This document shows positions 1 through 9,030 of a DNA stretch of 18,328 nucleotides, piece by piece (the stretch's first letter is position 1; the number at the start of each line of letters is the position of its first letter). The notes under the pieces are model-generated. The model saw only the letters and a program-made list of their open reading frames with translations, ran no database searches and had not been told where the DNA came from. The translations under genes and the position numbers were made by a program. The stretch lies in contig JBDSIM010000175.1 in the NCBI GenBank assembly GCA_039917935.1, positions 1-18,328 of the forward strand, read 5' to 3'. Source of the DNA: Chryseosolibacter sp039917935 (GTDB taxonomy: Bacteria > Bacteroidota > Bacteroidia > Cytophagales > Cyclobacteriaceae).

Positions 1-577
1 CATGGTCAAATAAAATGGCTTCCTCAAGAGGTACAACTGGCTGGCTAAGCGCTAATACCGGTTGCCAGATAAAATTATCACCATGGGTTAATGCAGCGCC
101 AAAATGCCCGGCAAGAATTAAACAGAGTGTCGTGATCAGGGCCCCGGCTTTTGCAACAGGTGCTTTATACCAGCTTGTATTCCGGTAAGTATAAATGAGA
201 GAAGCAATGAAAAAAACGCTTATTCCCGACCATTTATGCCAGTTTAATACGGGATTGCTATAACCCTCCTCCATGGATAAAAACAAACCCATAATCACCG
301 TGATGCCCGAGGATATTACGCCTACCAGTAATAAATTGGACGTAAAATTCTGATAAAATCCCTGGGTATTGTAAGCGGTTTTAAACCGGAAAAATTCCAT
401 CACCATTGACAACAACAGGAGGACAATAGGAAAGTGAAGGATCATGGGATGCATTCTGCCAAACGGCTGCAGCCACTGCGGCACCACCAGTTTACTCTCA
501 AAGAGCCATAAAAAAAAGATAAAAATATTCAGAGAAAATAAAAAATTCGCTGCATAACGGTGGTAATTGCCTTTCAT
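1..577 (-). CDS. DUF2231-type membrane protein, probably the N-terminal part of a membrane/cytochrome c fusion (partial, runs off left edge)
   Basis: An open frame runs from an ATG at 577-575 through the left edge of the window, giving 192 residues with no stop. The translation is strongly hydrophobic, with about four membrane segments. It carries the landmarks GRMHPMILHFPI (about residues 41-52), NWHKWSG and AGHFGAALTHG, which recur in the paralogue at 16199-16955. Conserved histidines next to membrane segments would suit heme or quinone redox chemistry, but that is inference. The last visible residues (VPLEEAILFDH) resemble the linker that leads into a cytochrome c domain in DUF2231/cytochrome fusions, so a CxxCH domain is expected just outside the window. 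The start lies 22 nt after the stop of the DUF1501 gene, so the two are probably co-transcribed. The family is reasonably sure; the function is unknown. Confidence 0.75.
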   Translation of the reverse strand, partial: MKGNYHRYAANFLFSLNIFIFFLWLFESKLVVPQWLQPFGRMHPMILHFPIVLLLLSMVMEFFRFKTAYNTQGFYQNFTSNLLLVGVISSGITVIMGLFLSMEEGYSNPVLNWHKWSGISVFFIASLIYTYRNTSWYKAPVAKAGALITTLCLILAGHFGAALTHGDNFIWQPVLALSQPVVPLEEAILFDH

Positions 578-599
578 AATTTCCTCTGACGATAAATCC

Positions 600-2051
600 C
601 TAAGCTAAGATGTCTTTCACTACTTTCCCTGCAACATCCGTCAGCCTGTAACGGCGACCCAAATGTTTAAAAATTAATTTTTCATGATCCAGGCCGAGCT
701 GATATAAAACGGTTGCCTGGAAATCATGCACATGAACAGGGTCTTTGAAGACATTATATCCGAACTCATCAGTTTCCCCATACACAATGCCGGGTTTAAC
801 ACCACCACCGGCCATCCAGATACTAAAGCAACGTGGATGGTGATCACGACCGTAATTTTCTTTGGTTAGTTTTCCCTGGCTGTAATTCGTTCGTCCGAAT
901 TCACCGCCCCATATCACAAGGGTTTCCTCCAGCAAGCCGCGTTGTTTTAAATCAGTGACCAGGGCTGCGGAAGCCTGGTCAACATCCTTAGCCTGCTTGG
1001 TGATTTCGTAGGGAAGATTACCATGCTGATCCCAGCCCTGATGGTACAACTGAACAAACCGGACGCCATTTTCTGAAAGTTTTCTGGCCAGCAATGCGTT
1101 TGCTGCAAAAGTTCCGGGTACCAGACAATCAGGGCCGTATAGTTTGATGATATCATCTGATTCCTTTGACAAATCCATGACTTCCGGCACGGCGGTTTGC
1201 ATGCGGTAAGCCATTTCGTACTGCTGAATTTTTGTATTGATCTCCGGATCACCAAACTCCTGATAGTTGAGCTGGTTCAGTTCTGAAAGATTATCCAGCA
1301 TTCTGCGGCGTTTATGCCGGTCCATCCCTTTTGGATCATTGATAAATAGAACAGGGTCTTCACCATTGCTAAACTGCACACCCTGGTGAATGGAGTCCAG
1401 AAAACCGTTGGACCAAAGTTTGGAGTACACGCCCTGGCCGTTACCTATCCCGCGTGAAAGCAATACCGTAAAAGCAGGGAGATTTTTATTTTCACTGCCC
1501 AGTCCATAACTCAGCCATGAACCCATAGACGGACGGTTGCCTTGCTGGGCACCGGTCTGAACAAAAGTGAGTGCCGGGTCGTGATTGATGGCCTCCGTAA
1601 ACATAGACCTGACAATACAGATATCATCAACAATTTTAGCGGTATGCGGAAACAGATCGCTTATCCATGCTCCGGAAGAACCATATTGTTTGAAGTTACA
1701 GAATGATCCTACCAGTGGAAAAGATGATTGATTGGCTGTCATACCAGTCAATCTTTGTCCGCCACGTATGGAAGGCGGAAGTTCCTGACCCATCATTTCC
1801 CTGAGTTTGGGTTTGTAGTCGAAGGATTCAAGTTGTGAAGGTGCGCCATTTTGAAACAAATAAATAACGCGTTTCGCTTTGGGTGCAAAATGTGGAATGC
1901 CATTGGAAAAATCGTCCTTATTTCCTGGGCCACTAAACAGATCGGGCATCAGAAGCGACCCTAAGGCAGCACTGCCAAGACCCAAGCTTAATCTGGATAA
2001 AAAGCGCCGTCTGTTCGAATTCAGGCCGTGTTCTAAAATATCTTTTTCCAT
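600..2051 (-). CDS. DUF1501 family protein, Tat-exported (copy B)
   Basis: This 483-residue protein belongs to DUF1501, a family placed in the alkaline phosphatase/sulfatase-like superfamily and abundant in Planctomycetes. Its reaction is not established. The N-terminus has a twin-arginine signal (RRRFLSRLSLG, from about residue 14) followed by an Ala/Gly/Leu-rich hydrophobic stretch, so folded export to the periplasm is likely. Family landmarks include YLFQNGAPSQLESFDYKP near residue 65, the NHDPALTF segment, WDQHGNLP, WGGEFGRT and GRDHHP; the Asp, His and Glu residues there are candidate metal ligands. The start is 7 nt after the stop of the PSCyt1-DUF1549-DUF1553 gene, which implies one transcript. 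It is clearly a duplicate of the protein at 5214-6671: lengths are nearly equal and more than three quarters of residues match by eye. No key motif differs between the copies. Confidence 0.93.
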   Translation of the reverse strand: MEKDILEHGLNSNRRRFLSRLSLGLGSAALGSLLMPDLFSGPGNKDDFSNGIPHFAPKAKRVIYLFQNGAPSQLESFDYKPKLREMMGQELPPSIRGGQRLTGMTANQSSFPLVGSFCNFKQYGSSGAWISDLFPHTAKIVDDICIVRSMFTEAINHDPALTFVQTGAQQGNRPSMGSWLSYGLGSENKNLPAFTVLLSRGIGNGQGVYSKLWSNGFLDSIHQGVQFSNGEDPVLFINDPKGMDRHKRRRMLDNLSELNQLNYQEFGDPEINTKIQQYEMAYRMQTAVPEVMDLSKESDDIIKLYGPDCLVPGTFAANALLARKLSENGVRFVQLYHQGWDQHGNLPYEITKQAKDVDQASAALVTDLKQRGLLEETLVIWGGEFGRTNYSQGKLTKENYGRDHHPRCFSIWMAGGGVKPGIVYGETDEFGYNVFKDPVHVHDFQATVLYQLGLDHEKLIFKHLGRRYRLTDVAGKVVKDILA

Positions 2052-2058
2052 ATGATGA

Positions 2059-4380
2059 TTATGATTTTGTAATGGCCTCTTCTAAATTATAAATGGTATT
2101 CACTACCTGCATCATCGCTGCCTGCATCACTTTATCCAGATTTTCAGAGATGGGATATTCTCCCACCGCCAACAATTCTTCAGCCGTTTCGGAAGTCAGC
2201 ATTTTTAATTCCTGTTCATAATAATAATGCAAAACCGTGATTTCTTTTTCGGTAGGTTTCCGGCACACAATCAGCCGGAATGCCTTGATAATCTTGTCTT
2301 TTACCGCATTGTCTTCTGACAATAACCTGGCCGCCAATACCCGTGAAGCTTCCAGAACAGCAGGATCATTCATCATCATTAAAGCTTGTAGGGGAGTATT
2401 GGTTCTTAATCTTTTCACCTCACATTGATCGCGGTTGCTCGCATCAAAAATCCCCATTGTCGGTGGCGGAACTGTGCGTTTAATAAAATTGTAAAGTCCC
2501 CGGCGGTAAAGATCCTCGCCATGATCCTGAACATACATTGATAAAATCCCGCGGCCTGATGTTGCGCCCTCCCATAAACCATCGGGCTGGTAAGGTTTTA
2601 CACTGGGTCCGCCGATAGTTTTAACCAGTAAACCACTTGTTGATAATACCATATCGCGGATAAACTCTGCGTGAATACGATAGCGCGGGGCACGTGCCAA
2701 CAGGATGTTATCAGGATCAATCTGTAATTTTTCCCTGGTTACAACGGCTGACTGCCGGTATGTGGCTGATGTGGCGATTTGTTTCACCATGCGTTTAATA
2801 TCCCAACCATGATCCATGAAATCCACTGCCAGCCAATCCAGTAAAGCAGGGTGTGAAGGCAAGTCACCTTGCATACCAAAATCACCTGAGCTTTTTACAA
2901 AACCCTTGCCGAAAAACTCCTGCCACATCTGGTTGACAAAAACTCTTGCTGTTAACGGATTGCGCTTATCAAATAACCACTGAGCCAATCCCAATCTGTT
3001 TTTAGGGTATTCGTTATTAAAGGGCAGGATAGACTCCGGTGTTCCGGCCTCAACTTCGTCTCCATGGGCATCATAAACTCCGCGCGTCAGCACATAAGTC
3101 TTTCGCAAACTGTCAAGATCGCCCATCACTGACACAATCAGTTTACTGGTATCTGGTTTATTAATAAAGGTGAGTATATCTTTTACATCCTCATCTGTGA
3201 TCTCTATCAATGGTTTTTTCGCATATGTTTCAGGCCCTCCCACGACAGATTCAATACCAACTTCCCTGACGTTGTTAAAGAAAGCGTATAGTTTATAATA
3301 TTCTTTTTGTGAGAAGGGGTCATACTTATGATCATGGCAATGGGCGCATTCTATGGTAACTCCAAGGAGTGCTTTGCCAAACATATCCGTCCGGTCAGTG
3401 ACATACATCACGCGGTATTCTTCATCAACGATCCCGCCTTCTTCCGTTATTTTGTGATTGCGGTTAAAGCCGGTGGCCAACACTTGTTCTTTAGTAGCAT
3501 TTGGCATCAAATCCCCAGCAAGCTGCCAGGTAATGAATTTGTCATAAGGCATATTCTGATTAAAGGCGTGAATCACCCAATCACGCCAGGGCCATTGGCT
3601 GCGGTAACTGTCATCCTGAAAACCATGTGAATCAGCGAAGCGGGCCACATCCATCCAATGCACAGCCATTTTTTCACCATAAGCCTTATCCTTCAATAGT
3701 TGATCTACTATTTTTTCATAGGCATTTACGCTGTTATCTGCCTGAAAATCATCCATCATCTGCAGGGTGGGAGGTAATCCGGTAAGATCGAGGCATAACC
3801 GTTTCAATAACCTTTCCTTGTCAGCTTCTGCATTCGGTGTTACGCCTTTTTGTTCCTGTTTTTGCAGAATGAAATAATCAATCTCATTCTTTGGCCATTC
3901 ATTATTTTTTACAACCGGAATTTGAGGTTTTTCAGGAGGGGTGAATGACCAGTGGGGTTCGTATTTGGCACCCTGTGCAATCCATTTTTCAATCAGTTTA
4001 ATTTCATGCGAGGTTAAACTCAGATTCGATTCGACCGGTGGCATCCTCAGGGTTGAATCTTCAGAAGTTATGCGTACAAAAACCTGAGACAACATCGGTT
4101 TTCCGGGAACCAGTGCATGCGCCGTTGGATTTTCATCCAATGCTTTATAGGCATTTTCAGCGAGATCCAATCTCAAACCAGCCTGTCTTTTATTGGCATC
4201 GGGCCCATGACAGGCATAGCATTTATCAGAAAGAATAGGCCGGATATCGAAATTGTAACTGATGCTGTCTGGTATGGTCTCTGCATTACCCTCATGGGTT
4301 GAACCGGTGTTGCATGACTGTAATGTCGCAGCTAAAAAACCGGCAATGGCAAACAAGAAAAAAAATAGCCTCTTGCACAT
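2059..4380 (-). CDS. PSCyt1-DUF1549-DUF1553 lipoprotein cytochrome (copy B)
   Basis: This 773-residue protein has the planctomycete-type order PSCyt1, DUF1549 (PSCyt2), DUF1553 (PSD1). A lipoprotein signal ends in LQSC with Cys23 as the likely lipidated residue. A c-type heme motif CYACH (Cys54, Cys57, His58) is followed by GPDANKRQAGLRLD, typical of PSCyt1. DUF1549 spans about residues 163-372 and contains a second CxxCH (CAHCH, Cys345-His349) in the family-typical CHDHKYDP context. DUF1553 spans about residues 485-740 (KNRLGLAQWL, later RRGLYNFIKRTVPPP and TNTPLQALMMMND). There is no LamG-like insertion between the two DUFs, unlike many planctomycete relatives. The protein is probably membrane-anchored and faces the periplasm or surface. 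The enzymatic role is unknown. It precedes its DUF1501 partner by 7 nt and is a paralogue of 6674-9010. Confidence 0.93.
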   Translation of the reverse strand: MCKRLFFFLFAIAGFLAATLQSCNTGSTHEGNAETIPDSISYNFDIRPILSDKCYACHGPDANKRQAGLRLDLAENAYKALDENPTAHALVPGKPMLSQVFVRITSEDSTLRMPPVESNLSLTSHEIKLIEKWIAQGAKYEPHWSFTPPEKPQIPVVKNNEWPKNEIDYFILQKQEQKGVTPNAEADKERLLKRLCLDLTGLPPTLQMMDDFQADNSVNAYEKIVDQLLKDKAYGEKMAVHWMDVARFADSHGFQDDSYRSQWPWRDWVIHAFNQNMPYDKFITWQLAGDLMPNATKEQVLATGFNRNHKITEEGGIVDEEYRVMYVTDRTDMFGKALLGVTIECAHCHDHKYDPFSQKEYYKLYAFFNNVREVGIESVVGGPETYAKKPLIEITDEDVKDILTFINKPDTSKLIVSVMGDLDSLRKTYVLTRGVYDAHGDEVEAGTPESILPFNNEYPKNRLGLAQWLFDKRNPLTARVFVNQMWQEFFGKGFVKSSGDFGMQGDLPSHPALLDWLAVDFMDHGWDIKRMVKQIATSATYRQSAVVTREKLQIDPDNILLARAPRYRIHAEFIRDMVLSTSGLLVKTIGGPSVKPYQPDGLWEGATSGRGILSMYVQDHGEDLYRRGLYNFIKRTVPPPTMGIFDASNRDQCEVKRLRTNTPLQALMMMNDPAVLEASRVLAARLLSEDNAVKDKIIKAFRLIVCRKPTEKEITVLHYYYEQELKMLTSETAEELLAVGEYPISENLDKVMQAAMMQVVNTIYNLEEAITKS

Positions 4381-4618
4381 AAAAGAAAAAAATTAAGTAA
4401 GTAAGTAACAATATCGCGGGCCAATGTTTAATAAATTTAATTTGGGTTAGAACGCAACATTTTTTGGAAAAAATCCGTCTTATTCAGAAACCGGGTTTTG
4501 GGTAGCTAAAATCGATCCCGTCCAACCTTCTTCTTAAGAGGGTGGCCGCCAGATTTTTCCACTATCGTTCTTGGTTTTTATTATCAAATTCCCTACCCCC
4601 GCTTATCGTATCATTCCA

Positions 4619-5016
4619 TCACCTTCTGTTTTCTCTTAATTCGTGCCAACTTTCAAGACCATTTGGTCCGCCCGGAAACATCATTCCAAGAATTTTACCA
4701 GAAGTTGTACCATTGTTTTTAAAAGCATGTTTTACGTGAGGGGTATACTTACAAACGCTCCTTGGGTACAAATTATTGGGAGGTTCATGTTATCAACAAA
4801 AAATGTAAAATGACCATCAAGTATGTAAAATGTTTCTGCCTCTGAATGTGAATGTGCATCAACATTTGCCCCAGGGGGTACTGCTGTCTCACATATGACA
4901 AAATTATCAAAATTATTATTACTCATGGAAGATGACACTTTAAATGTCATCAATCCGATACGAAAAAGAATTTTTTCCCCCTTCCCCTCCTTGTAATACA
5001 ACTGCCTGGCAGCCAT
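4619..5016 (-). pseudogene. Frameshifted single-domain cupin
   Basis: The intact frame 5016-4732 encodes 94 residues. It contains a perfect cupin motif 1, PPGANVDAHSHSEAETF, which fits G-x5-HxH-x3-E-x6-G and supplies three metal ligands. It then reaches a stop in the middle of motif 2, right after GAFVSIP. Adding one base to the C run read on the minus strand (plus-strand G run 4740-4743) restores GAFVSIPPHVKHAFKN, an exact motif 2 spacing (P-x-H-x2-H-x3-N). The frame then continues as GTTSGKILGMMFPGG and ESWHELRENRR to a stop at 4619-4621, about 132 residues in all. The gene is therefore either a recent pseudogene or carries a one-base sequence error. In-frame upstream codons lack another ATG, so the start at 5016 is preferred. 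It lies alone between the two DUF1549/DUF1501 pairs. Cupins bind metals and sugars or small acids; no specific substrate is visible. Confidence 0.8.
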
Positions 5017-5213
5017 GGCCAGGTTTTGTCCATTCCATTTATTTAAAAAAATTATTAATATTTTAGTGAAATGTAAACAGCTTTTTTCCGAAGGGATTTA
5101 AGAAAGAATTTTTAATGCCTTACTCCAGATCAGATAGAATTTTAGGGAAATAATTCATTCGAAAACTTGTAAAGTCTACTATTGAATCCAGCGGAGGTCT
5201 ATGGCATCTTAAA

Positions 5214-6671
5214 TCATGCCAGAATGTTTCTAACAACCGAACCTTGAACGTCGGTCAATCTAAACCGACGTCCCAAATGTTTAAAAATCAGCTTTTCATG
5301 GTCGAGTCCCAATTGATGCAGAACTGTAGCTTGAAAATCATGCACATGCACCGGATCTTTAATAATGTTATACCCAAATTCATCCGTATCGCCATATACA
5401 ATTCCAGGTTTTATTCCTCCTCCGGCCATCCAGATACTGAAACACCGCGGATGATGGTCGCGGCCGTAATTACCATTTTCCATTTTGCCCTGGCTGAAAT
5501 TAGTGCGTCCAAATTCACCGCCCCAAATGATCAGTGTTTCATCCAGTAAACCCCGTTGTTTCAGGTCAGTGACCAATGCCGCGGAAGCCTGATCTACATC
5601 TTTGGCCTGGCCCGTAATTTCTTTAGGGAGATTGACATGCTGATCCCAGCCCTGGTGGTATAGCTGTACAAAACGAACACCGTTCTCTGAAAGCTTACGC
5701 GCCAGCAGGCAGTTTGCTGCAAAAGTGCCGGGCACCAGGCAATCAGGGCCGTATAATTTTATAATATCAAGTGGCTCCTCCGAGAGATCCATTACTTCTG
5801 GCACGGCTGTTTGCATACGGTAAGCCATCTCATATTGCTGGATTTTTGAATTTATCTCCGGGTCAAGCAATTCTTCATACGATGATTGATTAAGCCTAGA
5901 CAAGTTATCCAGCATTTCTCTGCGTTCAAGTTTGTTCATTCCATCTGGATCTTTTAAGTATAGTACCGGATCTTCCCCACTGCTGAACTGCACGCCCTGA
6001 TGAATGGAATCCAGGAAACCATTGGACCATAATTTGGAATAAACACCCTGACTATTGCCCTGGCCCCGGGAAATCAGCACTGTAAAGGCTGGAAGGTTTT
6101 TGTTTTCACTGCCTAGTCCGTAACTGAGCCAGGCACCCATGCTGGGCCTGTTACCTTGCTGTGACCCGGTCTGAAAAAATGTGAGCGCAGGGTCATGATT
6201 AATGGCTTCAGTATGCATAGATTTAATGATGCAGATATCATCTACAACTTTAGCAGTATGCGGGAACAGGTCGCTTATCCAGGTGCGCGACTCTCCATAT
6301 TGTTTAAAATCAGTGAAGGAACCCACCAAAGGTAAAGAAGGCTGGTTGGCGGTAAAGCCGGTCAATCTTTGTCCACCCCGGATAGATTGAGGAAGATCCT
6401 GGCCCATCATCTCTCTGAGTTTGGGTTTATAGTCAAAAGACTCTAATTGTGAAGGAGCGCCATTTTGAAAAAGGTAAATTACCCTTTTGGCTTTTGGAAT
6501 AAAGTGCGGAAGTCCGGGAACAAATCCGGCATCTTCTTCCGATCTGCCTGCCTTAAAAAGATCTGGAATTAATAAAGAGCCCAAAGCCACACTACCCAAC
6601 CCTAAACTTAAACGCGACAAAAAGCGACGCCTGTTTCTGTTTAACCCGTATTCAAAAATCTCTTTTTCCAT
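5214..6671 (-). CDS. DUF1501 family protein, Tat-exported (copy A)
   Basis: This 485-residue protein is the sister of the one at 600-2051, and most of the sequence can be aligned without gaps. The twin-arginine motif is RRRFLSRLSLG (from about residue 14), followed by a hydrophobic core ending near residue 35. The same landmarks are present: NHDPALTF, WDQHVNLP, WGGEFGRTNFSQGK and GRDHHPRCFSIWMAGG. The family belongs to the alkaline-phosphatase-like superfamily; the substrate is unknown. The ATG begins 2 nt after the stop of the upstream cytochrome gene (TAG-CT-ATG), so translation is probably coupled. Differences from copy B are concentrated just after the signal peptide and around residues 245-270, while candidate metal-binding residues are unchanged. 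Both copies therefore look functional. No terminator hairpin is evident after the stop. Confidence 0.93.
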   Translation of the reverse strand: MEKEIFEYGLNRNRRRFLSRLSLGLGSVALGSLLIPDLFKAGRSEEDAGFVPGLPHFIPKAKRVIYLFQNGAPSQLESFDYKPKLREMMGQDLPQSIRGGQRLTGFTANQPSLPLVGSFTDFKQYGESRTWISDLFPHTAKVVDDICIIKSMHTEAINHDPALTFFQTGSQQGNRPSMGAWLSYGLGSENKNLPAFTVLISRGQGNSQGVYSKLWSNGFLDSIHQGVQFSSGEDPVLYLKDPDGMNKLERREMLDNLSRLNQSSYEELLDPEINSKIQQYEMAYRMQTAVPEVMDLSEEPLDIIKLYGPDCLVPGTFAANCLLARKLSENGVRFVQLYHQGWDQHVNLPKEITGQAKDVDQASAALVTDLKQRGLLDETLIIWGGEFGRTNFSQGKMENGNYGRDHHPRCFSIWMAGGGIKPGIVYGDTDEFGYNIIKDPVHVHDFQATVLHQLGLDHEKLIFKHLGRRFRLTDVQGSVVRNILA

Positions 6672-6673
6672 AG

Positions 6674-9010
6674 CTACGATCTTGTTATGGGTTCCTCTAA
6701 ATTATATATCGTATTTATCACCTGCATCATCGATGCAAGTGCCAGCTTATCTATGTTTTCAGGCACAGGATATTCCCCGACAGCCAATAATTTTTCAGCG
6801 TTTAGCCTTGTCATGGTACCAAGCCGTTTGTGGTAATAATTTGTTAAAAGAATTATTTCATTTTCATAAGGCTTCCTGCAAACAATCAATCGAAATGCCT
6901 TTATAATTTTATCTTTTGCCTCGCTGTCTTCCCTTAATAAATTTGCCGCCAGTACACGTGAAGCTTCCAATATGGTAATGTCATTCATCATAACCAGTGC
7001 TTGCAGAGGAGTATTTGTATTGGCTCTTCCTATTTCACACTGATCGCGGTTGCTCGCATCAAAAATCAACATGGAAGGCGGTGGCACAGTTCTCTTGATA
7101 AAGGTGTACAATCCTCTTCGATACAGATTATCACCATGATCCTGCTGATAGTTAGCAAGTGTGGAACCGCCAGCAGTAGCCCCTTCCCATAAACCTTCCG
7201 GCTGATAAGGCTTTACACTTGGCCCACCTATGGTTTTCACTAATAAACCACTGCTGGCAAGCACCAGGTCTCTTATGAATTCAGCCTGAAGACGATGGCG
7301 CGGAGCGCGGGCTAGCAAAACGTTGTCCGGATCAGAATTTCTTTTTTCATGCGTTACAATAACTGATTGACGGTAAGTTGCTGAAACCACAATTTGTTTC
7401 ACAAGGCGTTTTATGTCCCATCCGCGATCCATAAAATCCACCGCAAGCCAGTCGAGCAATTCCGGATGAGAAGGAAGCTTGCCCTGCATGCCAAAATCGC
7501 CTGGGGTTTTAACAATGCCTTTACCGAAAAACTCCTGCCATACCTGATTTACAAACACTCTTGAAGTGAGCGGATTCCGCTTGTCAGTTAACCATTGAGC
7601 CAATCCTAATCTGTTTTTAGGAAACGTATTGTTGAATGGCAATATAGCTTTAGGAGTACCGTGTTGTACTTCTTCTCCGTACGCATCAAAAACTCCTCGC
7701 TCAAGCACATGGGTGGTTCGCAAAGTATCGCGGTCACCCATAACTGATACAATCAGTTTGCTGGTGTCGGGTTTGTTGATAAAATTCAGTATGTTTTTTA
7801 CATCTTCATTACTGATTTCCATCAGCGGTTTTTTCGCATACGATGCAGGCGTACCAATCGTAGGGTCTATTGGAGTAGCTTTAAAACTAATTTCTTTGAC
7901 ATTGTTAAAAAAGGCAAAAAGCTGAAAATATTCCTTTTGTGAGAAGGGGTCATATTTATGATCATGGCAATTGGCACATTCGATGGTAACCCCTGTCAAG
8001 GCTTTTCCAAATGTATTGGTTCGGTCTTTTACATACTCTATCCGATATTCCTCTTCATCCACCGCCCCTTCTTCGGTAATTTTATGATTACGGTTAAAGC
8101 CGGTAGCCAGCAATTGTTCTTTTGTTGCATGGGGCATCAGATCACCGGCCAACTGCCAGGTGATAAACTGGTCGTAAGGCATATTCTGATTGAAGGCATG
8201 GATCACCCAATCACGCCACGGCCACTGGCTCCGATAATTATCCATTTGATAACCATATGAATCGGCATACCTTGCAACATCCAGCCAATGCACAGCCATC
8301 TTTTCGCCATAAGCATCGGTTAGGAGCAACTGGTCTACTACTTTTTCATAGGCGTCCTTACTGGTATCCGCCAGGAAATGATCCATCTGTGCAAGGGTTG
8401 GTGGCAAACCAGTCAGGTCAAAACTTACACGTTTAAGTAACCGTTCCTTGTCAGCTTCCTCATTAGGCCTTATTCCCTTTTGTTCCTGTTTGGATAAAAT
8501 AAAATGATCGATCTCATTTCTGGGCCATCCCTGATTTTTTACTTTCGGTATTCCCGGATCTACCGGGGGAACGAATGCCCAGTGAGATTCATATTCAGCA
8601 CCCTGTTCAATCCATTTTTCGATCAGGTTAATCTCCCGGGATGTTAATTTCAGATTGGATTCCACCGGCGGCATCACCATGGTCGTATCCTCAGACGATA
8701 TCCTGACAAACACCTGAGATGATTCGGGATCTCCAGGAACCAACGCATGGGCTGTGTAATTTTCGGCCAATGCCTGGTAAGCATTCTCGGCAATATCAAG
8801 TCTTAACCCGGCCTGTCTTTTGTTAGCATCCGGTCCATGGCAAGTGTAACATTTATCAGAAAGAATGGGCCTGACATCAAAATTATAGCTGATTTTCTCT
8901 GGCAGTTGCTCTTCGGCAACCTCATGACCTGGTAAGTGGTTACAAGCTTGTATTGTCGCAAAGGTAAGACCGGCAATGGCAAACAGTAAAAAAGATAACC
9001 GGTTGTACAT
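6674..9010 (-). CDS. PSCyt1-DUF1549-DUF1553 lipoprotein cytochrome (copy A)
   Basis: This 778-residue protein has the same architecture as copy B. A lipoprotein signal ends in IQAC (Cys23), followed by the PSCyt1 heme motif CYTCH (Cys54, Cys57, His58). DUF1549 spans about residues 163-372 with a second CxxCH, CANCH at Cys345-His349. DUF1553 covers the C-terminal part (KNRLGLAQWL through TNTPLQALVMMND). It is 5 residues longer than copy B, owing to a small insertion after FFNNVKEI in the interdomain stretch. It is the first gene of the redox/hydrolase block and starts only 20 nt after the hairpin at 9031-9075 and 88 nt after the SusD stop. It can be transcribed from the susCD transcript only if the hairpin is read through. 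The heme motifs suggest electron transfer or an oxidative step; the actual reaction is unknown. Confidence 0.93.
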   Translation of the reverse strand: MYNRLSFLLFAIAGLTFATIQACNHLPGHEVAEEQLPEKISYNFDVRPILSDKCYTCHGPDANKRQAGLRLDIAENAYQALAENYTAHALVPGDPESSQVFVRISSEDTTMVMPPVESNLKLTSREINLIEKWIEQGAEYESHWAFVPPVDPGIPKVKNQGWPRNEIDHFILSKQEQKGIRPNEEADKERLLKRVSFDLTGLPPTLAQMDHFLADTSKDAYEKVVDQLLLTDAYGEKMAVHWLDVARYADSYGYQMDNYRSQWPWRDWVIHAFNQNMPYDQFITWQLAGDLMPHATKEQLLATGFNRNHKITEEGAVDEEEYRIEYVKDRTNTFGKALTGVTIECANCHDHKYDPFSQKEYFQLFAFFNNVKEISFKATPIDPTIGTPASYAKKPLMEISNEDVKNILNFINKPDTSKLIVSVMGDRDTLRTTHVLERGVFDAYGEEVQHGTPKAILPFNNTFPKNRLGLAQWLTDKRNPLTSRVFVNQVWQEFFGKGIVKTPGDFGMQGKLPSHPELLDWLAVDFMDRGWDIKRLVKQIVVSATYRQSVIVTHEKRNSDPDNVLLARAPRHRLQAEFIRDLVLASSGLLVKTIGGPSVKPYQPEGLWEGATAGGSTLANYQQDHGDNLYRRGLYTFIKRTVPPPSMLIFDASNRDQCEIGRANTNTPLQALVMMNDITILEASRVLAANLLREDSEAKDKIIKAFRLIVCRKPYENEIILLTNYYHKRLGTMTRLNAEKLLAVGEYPVPENIDKLALASMMQVINTIYNLEEPITRS

Positions 9011-9030
9011 AAGTAAATATTTTAAAATTA

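Noticed and set aside
4391..4410. Short tandem AAGT repeats upstream of cytochrome copy B
   Set aside because: Only about three units; too short to call a variable-number repeat and common in AT-rich leaders.
4381..4618. Promoter for cytochrome copy B
   Set aside because: The 238-nt gap must contain a promoter if the unit is transcribed separately, but no TTTG / TAnnTTTG pair with acceptable spacing was found.
4542..4739. 65-residue open frame on the plus strand
   Set aside because: It covers the antisense of the cupin 3' remnant and the gap after it; the opposite strand explains the conserved signal.
4942..5037. Short minus-strand frame starting MEWTKPGHG, overlapping the cupin start
   Set aside because: It closes after about 30 residues and the cupin frame through the same bases has a family-like N-terminus (KGEKILF...FKV).
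6487..6906. 139-residue open frame on the plus strand
   Set aside because: It lies antisense to the start of the DUF1501 copy A gene and the end of the cytochrome gene, has no recognisable domain, and the opposite strand has strong family matches.
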